Shown piece after piece: positions 57,424 through 64,000 of a stretch of 64,000 nucleotides of DNA. The stretch's first letter is position 1. The number at the start of each line of letters is the position of its first letter. The position numbers were made by a program, and so were the translations under genes. The notes beneath the pieces are model-generated. The model worked only from the letters and a program-made list of their open reading frames with translations. It was not told where the DNA came from and ran no database searches. The DNA lies in assembly GCF_019649055.1 (NCBI RefSeq), contig NW_026570252.1:620001-684000 (forward strand). The letters are read 5' to 3'. The stretch is from Paramacrobiotus metropolitanus. Taxonomy: Eukaryota > Tardigrada > Eutardigrada > Parachela > Macrobiotidae.

Positions 57424-58158
57424 CCACAGCCGTTAAAATTCACCGAATTGTTCGTGAGCACTTGTGAAGCATGGTTGGATTACATTGCAAATAACCGTTT
57501 GAATGGAATGTTATGTTGCCGTTTTGCACTAAACTGGATCAGAAAACAGAGGATCGCTTGAAGCGGCTCTCTTGTATAAATACACTTAGCATCAAAATTA
57601 TTTCATTAATTTTAAAGATTTGTTTGTGCAATACTGACGCCTACTAGAATATGAGAGAGGAATAAGAAAACGAAATGTCTATGTTCACTCCCTTTTGCGC
57701 CCAGTTTTGCTATGGGCATCATCATTCGGTAATTTAATGCTCGCACCCCCTGTTGAGATAAAACTATAGGCACCTTACCTTCCTAAATTATATCATCCGT
57801 ATACATATAGTATATTGGATTTATTTCTTTGCTGTTGGTGTGTGCACTGTGCAGGTTCGTGCTTCCATCCGCGATATAGTCGTACGTATATTATGCCAGT
57901 ACGTTATGTAATTCTAAATCTTTGCTGGCAGATCTACGCGTGGCTGGGAAAATATCGACTTATCACAACCTGATGCAATCACTGTCGTAGCTCGTGAAAG
58001 TTGCAGCTGCTCCGGTTGGTTATCTTGGTAACAGATCTTCGAAACAAACGCTTGCAGTTGCTAGATAATTCCCATACAGGCAGGCACTCGGAAGTTACAG
58101 AAACAGTGGACCAGGTTAAACCGCATATTAACAAGGTACGGCTTCATAATAAATCAAA
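57424..58158. other. intergenic region between Ig copy 2 and the LRR gene
   Basis: Ig 3' UTR and LRR promoter region. No gene or repeat recognised. Confidence 0.5.
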
Positions 58159-59410
58159 ATGCACTCGGATAATCGCTGTGTCCATAAGAAGCATCCGTGT
58201 CTTACTCTGTTCTCGCTGATCATACTTCTGATTCTGCAAGATCCCTCGTTCGTAGAATGTAAGGATTTGAAAGTTAATTTCAAATTTACGCTCGAAACGA
58301 AACAAGCTCCGGTTCCCTTTTGCATTTGCAGGTTTGGTGGATGACTTAGAAAGCGAATGTAGCGAGCCGGCGGTCATCCAGACCAAACGAGTACCACCAA
58401 CTGCAGCCTTTCCGTTCCGCACGGATGGACTCACCAGAGCAGAATTCTGTCTGCGCTTCGTCCCGGAAACAAGCTGCATCCCAACAATGTTCGGCACAGT
58501 CTACGAATTCGATAATTGCCACAATGCAACCGATAGCGAAATTCGAGCGCATCCTTGGGGATCCAGCATTGAGAAGACCTACATTGATTTCGACTGTATT
58601 TGGAAAACTCGGAAGCATATGACAGTAATAACGAAAGCCCTCGGTGGAATGAGCCCCACGCGAGCACTAACGATCGCCCTTTACGACCACGCAGACGACC
58701 AACGGCTGGCCATTCACAAGGATGTCATCGAACCAGTACGAAACCAGGTGATTCAGTTGTCCACGTTTTACTGCACATCGCCAAATATCACGGCGAAAGT
58801 GTATGCCATGGGACCGCTGCCGAACTTGTTACATTTCCAGTTAGGTTTAGATTGTCAGGGTTTGATTATCAGAAAGGCCGACTTTTCGGGGATGCCGCAA
58901 GTGCGTGTCATCCAGTTTATTTCCGCTACTACCATAGCCGAAATGGAGCCGTACACCTTCACCGATCTGAATAATCTACAGATTCTAACGCTGGAAGCCC
59001 AAATTGTTGATGTCCTGTATACAAGCGCCGTGAAGGATCACGGCCACGCCCTTGCTCGCGGCAGCTTGCCCGATTACTTCTTCGAGCGCGCTCGCCGCCT
59101 GCACTGTGACTGTTCATTCGCCTGGTTCCGGAATTTCCTGAAGAAGAAACCGTACTTGACGGCGGCGAGGAATGCAGGCAACCTTCTGACGGTTGGTAGT
59201 TTCAAGCTGCCGGAGAGCAATATCCGGGCTCCTGGAAGTTCCGCTAATGTGACGGCACTCACACGTCGGGATCTAGAAAATGTCGACTTGTTCCAGCATC
59301 AATGGCCGCCGGTCCTCAGTGTCAACTGTGCTTTGGATTTCAACTGGAGAAACACCCAGGCCGGGAACAAGTTTTCCTACAACACTGCCTGCTACAATCT
59401 GGATTGCTAG
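58159..59410 (+). CDS. secreted leucine-rich-repeat-like protein
   Basis: Two exons, 58159-58258 (ATG; signal peptide with core LTLFSLIILLILQ) and 58332-59410 (TAG), joined in phase 1 over a 73 bp intron; about 391 residues. The middle has weak leucine-rich repeats (LPNLLHFQLGLDCQGL, MPQVRVIQFISATTI, LNNLQILTLEAQIV), followed by an LRR C-terminal cap with LHCDCSFAWFRNFLKKKP. A Cys-rich N-terminal third (CLRFVPETSCIP) is not recognised. There is no transmembrane helix after the signal, so it is probably secreted. It lies between two secreted Ig paralogues in the same orientation. Binding partner unknown. Confidence 0.7.
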
Positions 59411-59985
59411 TTAAGCCCCATAAAAGAATGTTTCCCGAAAATCAACTGCGAATTGTTGTAAAATTCCTTACAAATGCTGCTTCTTAAAATTGTTTATTAA
59501 TGCTTACTAACTGCGTGCAAAGGGGGCTACTAACTGTAAATGAGCGATTGTTTTAAGCTCAAGGTAAGCGCATCAACACATGGACTGTGCGTCTGGGTCA
59601 AAGTTAAACGCCGCTCATCATTTGTACATGGTACACCGTACACACACCTGGTAAGCTGCACCGGATAATAGGGAATTTTAGATCTCACATGGTTTAGGCT
59701 CCGTACTGCGATAAACCTCTTATTCCGGCATCCCTTAGACTTCTGTACCATATTCCGACAGCCGGCTGCTCGGCGGCTAGTTGAAAATGCAGCCTGAACA
59801 ACCGCCCTTGTTGGCGACTGCAAGCATATCAGTTGCACTCGATTCAATGCTTTTCGAATTGTTCTATTGGTCGATGTAACATCTGCACGCATAGATGCGG
59901 GCGGTTCACTAGCACAAGCCAGTCACATTGAGCAAATTTTGTAACTAACAGAGCTAATAATTAAAACAACAACAAATCTATTTAA
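59411..59985. other. intergenic; no gene seen
   Basis: LRR gene 3' flank and the left edge of the decayed retrotransposon. The minus-strand frame at 59530-59892 has no support. Confidence 0.4.
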
Positions 59986-59989
59986 AATT

Positions 59990-61451
59990 ATCCTTTCTGT
60001 CCATGCTCCCGAGGGCGGATACCGCGGTGACCCATTGTATGTCAATCAACAGGGACAATTCAGTGCGGACCGTCTGCATGCTGTTCAGTTAGTGCTCAAC
60101 GCTTTTCCCGAAATGGTCATTACGAAAGAAGATGAATTCGTGCTCCTCGGTGCGCCTTTAAAATCAACAGCATGTGAAGTTTTCCTGCGAAGTAAATCTC
60201 TGCAACTGGAGTATTTCGTATCGCGGCTGAAAGTCATCCCAGTACATTATAGCCTGTACCTCCTTAAAACTGTCTGCTCATACCAGAGTTACTTTATGGG
60301 TTTCGTACAGGCAGATGCTACGAACACGTGGCACTAACCGAAACCATTGATAACATTGCCCGTGCCGGTTTGCAGTCAATTTTGAATATCCGCGTGAACG
60401 ATACACAGTGGAGTCAGATGACGCTTCCTATCAGGGACGGAGGAATGGGACTGCGGAGTGCCAAGTCGCTAGTGTTTCCTGCCTTTGGCATCGGCGTACT
60501 CGGTAACATCTCTGGTCTCACAAATCTATCACCCTGTGACGGAAGGACTTCTCGACCCTGTTGTGCAGCGCTGGATGGAAGAGTCAAAGTGTGAACCTTC
60601 TGTTACGGAACAACGCAAGTTCCAGTTTGCATGGGATCGACCGACAATTGATGAAGCTGTGTCGTCAATGAGGCTGGCCACTACCGACGAAACAAATCGA
60701 GCGGTGCTGTTAGCGGCGTCACATCGCGACTCGGGCGCATGGCTAAATGCGTTGCCTGCTCCAAATCTGCGTACATTCTTGCGGGACGGAGAAGTACGAA
60801 TCGGCGTGGCGCTTCGTTTTGAACTTCCAGCAGTAGAAGAACACGATTGTGTGAACTGCGGAAGCCATGTAGAAACGAACGGCCACCACGGCCTTTCTTG
60901 TTCCAGCAGCAGAGGCAGATGGTCTAGGCATACCGAACTAAATGCCGAAACAAAGCGGGGCTTTGGAACATGCCGGGTATCCATGTCAAAGCGAGCCACT
61001 CGGACTGTCAGGCAAAGATAACACGCGGCCAGATGGCATGACCCTCGTGCCGGTACGGGATGGTAAGGCGCTGGTATGGGACGCTACATGCTGGGAGACG
61101 GTAGCCGCATCGCATGTCCGGGCAAGTGCGAGTGCATCCGGTAGCGTTGCACATATGGCCGAAGACTGTAAACGCCGTAAATACGCTTACGTGAAAAGGA
61201 TGGGTTACCTGTTTGTCGCCTTGGCAGTCGAAACTTTCGGCACATTCGGTTCGGATTTTATGGAGCTTATTCGTTTCGCTGGCAGAAAGATTCGCGACGT
61301 GACAGGGGAACCTCGTTCTACTGCATTTTTGAAGCAGAGATTAAGTCTAGCTGTAGTGAAAGGAAATGCTGCTGCTGTTTTGGGCACATTGAATGTTCGT
61401 CCTAGGATTTTCGACGGCGATAACGATTTTGGCTGTTTTTTTAACGTTTGA
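59990..61451 (+). pseudogene. decayed non-LTR retrotransposon, 3' part of the RT protein
   Basis: Successive pieces in shifting frames: GDPLYVNQQGQFSADRLHAV and EDEFVLLGAPL (60035-60337), then SILNIRVNDTQWSQMTLPIR and DGGMGLRSAK, then a region ending in CVNCGSHVETNGHHGLSC (60485-60920), then RPDGMTLVPVRDGKALVWDA to the end (about 61000-61451). It matches the thumb and C-terminal part of the RT at 38-39.9 kb (LLGAPI, GGISLRR) and supplies the C-terminal zinc-binding-like and nuclease-like end that copy lacks. The palm and catalytic motifs are missing (5' truncated) and at least three frameshifts are present. Confidence 0.85.
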
Positions 61452-62400
61452 ATTTGTATCATTTTGAGTAGTGTTACGCGAATGCACTTTTTGTTATATT
61501 GATGGCCTTTGCCCAATAAATAGATATCAACAGGTGTTGGAAAATGGCGAAGGAATTCGCGAGAGCGAGGTTCACCAGTGTGCTGCTTAGGCCGTTATTT
61601 GCCGATATTCCTTATTTGTGGAACTGGAGCACAGCAGAACTGCAAGAGCACTTCGTGCCGAGAGACAAATTTGTGCTCAACTCTGGTGTGCTTGTAGTTC
61701 AAATGTGCTGCGCGATGGCGCAAGCCCTTAGATGCTTTGTTCTTCCTCTATCCATTTCGGCACTCTACTACTAGTTTCCACAAAAATGTTAAAAAAGCGG
61801 CGATCGCATTCCAACGAGCCTCCCTTTATTCCTGCCAGTCGCTAGAGTGACTTTTCCGAAAGTGTGGTGCTATCTTATATAATTATAATGAAAATAATCA
61901 TAATGAAAATGTAGTTATAATAACGGCAGAATTATAGAACTAACGATTCTCGCCCGAATGGCGCCCTGCGGCGGTTGGGAGCCGTGCGACTCAAGTGCGA
62001 CGGGAAATCATCGTAGGCCCATAGACAGTAGTGCTTATCTCGGCACTTTTGAAACAGCGCGCGTTCGCAAACTGTACTGCTTGTTAACTGGGCAGGTACA
62101 TGAAAATTCACTGAAAACCATCCTCGGCAAACGAGGAAAAAGTGTGTGATAAAAATTCTTATAGTATTTTTGAATTGTGCTATAGCTCTATGGCCAAGGT
62201 ATTGGTGTACACTGTACCGCCTTAAATTTTAGCGTACGACCAAAAACAGAGCGCATGCGTAGTCCTCCTGTTGGCGTGCTGTAAATCCCTGTTTGTCAGT
62301 GACGTCAAAATGACACACTGGCAGTCTGCAGTCCAGAGGCGAGAATCACGGACTGATTTACCTTGTAATTATATTTAATAAAATTCCTATCCAATCCTCG
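61452..62400. other. upstream flank of Ig gene copy 3
   Basis: 61590-61930 and 62330-62400 match 54700-55050 upstream of Ig copy 2. Both contain a short frame with WNWS or LWNI and a CARFV-like text that is not convincingly coding. About 350 bp (61960-62330) is absent from copy 2's flank. Confidence 0.45.
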
Positions 62401-64000
62401 ATGATGTACGGTTTTGTGGTGGCTATTGGCGTGGTTGTGCTGCAACTGGCATCTTGTTGCCCAGTTCAAGAAGGACTCAGCGTCGACAGAAGTAAGTTCC
62501 CCGTTTTTATGCGATAAATTTCATGGTCTTCTGTGCTGTGCAAAAGACCCACTTATAACTGCACACGTGTTGACAGGGACGGGGGCGAACCCCGGGCCTC
62601 GCCCGTGTCCCACCCTCCACTCTCCATCGAGTGAAGGCGACGACTTTAAAGCCGCAACCTGCTTTTCTTGACAGCGTTGCTATGATTTTGTTATCTTATG
62701 ACCATAAATCCTCGTTTAATTTTCAAGTAAGGACTTGGCTCACACAAAGCCAGAATGGGCAGTCATGATTCATTGGTTTGCAGCTTTTGCGTATACCATC
62801 AGTTAATTTTTCTACGTTCATAAACCATAGGACTTGCTTAGCCTTCATTAGATCCTATTTTTTATTTCGGCGTTTCGGACAGATGATGCAAATCATAGCA
62901 ACCCTATCCATCCTGTATCAGTCTAAGGCATTGAACTGTAAACCGGAAACGAAGATCTGTAATACGACAAGGAAAATTCAATAAAAATCTTATCCAGCAG
63001 CACGCGAAATAATTAATGCCTTATAAGATCAGCTTTTCGGTGTTTGTAGTTCCATGCCAAGGATGGAGACAGCTTGTCCCTGGTGGAAATTATGGGAATA
63101 TTAGGATCGTTAGCATGTGCAAATTTTTCCATACGACTGACAACATTTATTTGCTGTTCTCGCAGTGAATCAGCTTTTGAACGATGCGAAGCAGCGCAAC
63201 GGCAACGGCACCATGCATCTGCTGGGGCACGGTCGCGGCCCGGGGACCCTCGGATTTCCCATAGCGGAATGGCCGCCCAACACGGAAGTCATCCGAGCGC
63301 CGGAGGGCGGCACCCTGCTCATTCCCTGCAACAACAGCCACAACGCCAACAAAACACAGGTCTGAATGAGGCATTTGTAACTGGTACCGAGCATCGACCG
63401 CTGTGTTTGTTTCGTGATCCTAACTTCTCATTAAGCAGTCATTTCGCAATAATTAAGAATTTCGCATTAATTTTGTTTCTCCGTATTGCGTTGACGAGGA
63501 CGCAGCGAAAACATTTCGAAAACGATGCTAAGAATTAACTGGCGCAGTGTGAGCCAGTGAGAGTAATTTTTGCCTGAGCACGGTTTCGGTTTGTATTTCT
63601 TAAGTTGAATTCGCCGTTGGCGTTTTTGATCAGGCTGATTTTTGAATAATTGTGGGCGTTGCACAGGTTTCGCACATCGCGATTCCGCCGGCATTCACGT
63701 ACAACGGACGGCAGATACCTGTCCCCACGGTGAAGAACTACAGGAAATCATTTAGTGAACTGAACTACTGCTGCAACTGCACGCTGAAGTTTAATCCCGG
63801 CGAATATTCTCTGAACCGCTCCTGGTACGTGCCCGAGTACGATCCGCTCAGCGGTGCGTTCTCCATCGTGTTATTCAACTTCACGTACGCCCACACCGGC
63901 CTGTACGAGTGCCTGCACTCCAACGGCAGCCAGTTGGTGGTGACGCAGCGCTACTGGATCAGCGCCACCCTCTTCCGCCACGAGGTCTTCAGTCCGCCGA
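62401..64000 (+). CDS. secreted two-Ig-domain protein, copy 3 (3' end outside window)
   Basis: Exons 62401-62491 (MMYGFVVAIGVVVLQLASCC, signal peptide), 63166-63359 and 63667 to the window edge; phases 1 and 0. All visible exons are open, unlike copy 2. Domain 1 is complete: GGTLLIPCNN, YNGRQIPVP and AHTGLYECLHSN. The start of domain 2 (ATLFRHEVFSPP) is cut by the window end. Exons are close to copy 2 in sequence, but the second exon differs in several codons (LLNDAKQRNGNGTMHL versus ILNHAKQRSGNGTVHL). It is the intact reference for judging copy 2. Confidence 0.85.

Noticed and set aside
1-64000. tRNA, rRNA, CRISPR or bacterial operon features
   Set aside because: No tRNA A/B box pair with a cloverleaf, no rRNA stretch and no spacer-repeat array with constant short repeats were recognised; the window is plainly eukaryotic.

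Overview
The window is nuclear DNA of an invertebrate animal. Its genes are split by GT-AG introns of about 70 bp to 1.8 kb. Coding exons are GC-rich inside AT-rich introns, and the recognisable products are animal proteins: Piezo, a nuclear-receptor ligand-binding domain, a serpin, and secreted Ig and leucine-rich-repeat proteins. A tardigrade or another small ecdysozoan is my best guess from general impression, but the sequence does not prove it.

Layout. 1-7026 (+): the last six exons of a Piezo mechanosensitive channel. 8109-10238 (-): a Cys-type GPx4-like glutathione peroxidase, convergent with Piezo. 11318-15173 (-): a four-exon serpin with an unusual reactive-centre loop. 16.5-36.4 kb and again near 50.8 kb: a scattered family of five nuclear-receptor LBD copies, all on the minus strand. 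Two are readable (16514-19784 and 27464-29000) and three are broken. No zinc-finger DNA-binding exon is attached to any of them. 24172-26318 (+): a secreted two-Ig-domain protein. 37.3-50.4 kb: an 11-13 kb gene-poor block bounded by two arrays of the same ~96 bp minisatellite in opposite orientation. It holds a non-LTR reverse transcriptase, a dead piggyBac transposase, a TA-flanked inverted-repeat element and two more minisatellites. 54.6-64.0 kb: a segmental duplication carrying two paralogous secreted Ig proteins (55052-57423 and 62401 to the window end), with a secreted LRR-like protein (58159-59410) and a decayed reverse transcriptase between them.

Mobile DNA dominates the right two thirds. 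I see at least eight kinds of inverted-repeat or fold-back element. One is a ~0.65-0.73 kb TTAA-flanked fold-back present in introns of three unrelated genes. Another is a Foldback-like element with tandem subrepeats in its arms and a 9-bp repeat core, present in introns of two genes. Comparison of paralogous introns gives near-empty sites for some of them.

Three otherwise intact genes (Piezo and two Ig genes) each need one extra base in a short G or C run to restore both reading frame and intron phase. That pattern suggests homopolymer errors in the assembly rather than three pseudogenes.

The most unusual observations are these: Piezo introns that grew by tandem duplication of the intron/exon junction; the family of LBD-only nuclear receptors; the inverted minisatellite pair around 11 kb of nested elements; and the Foldback-like elements.
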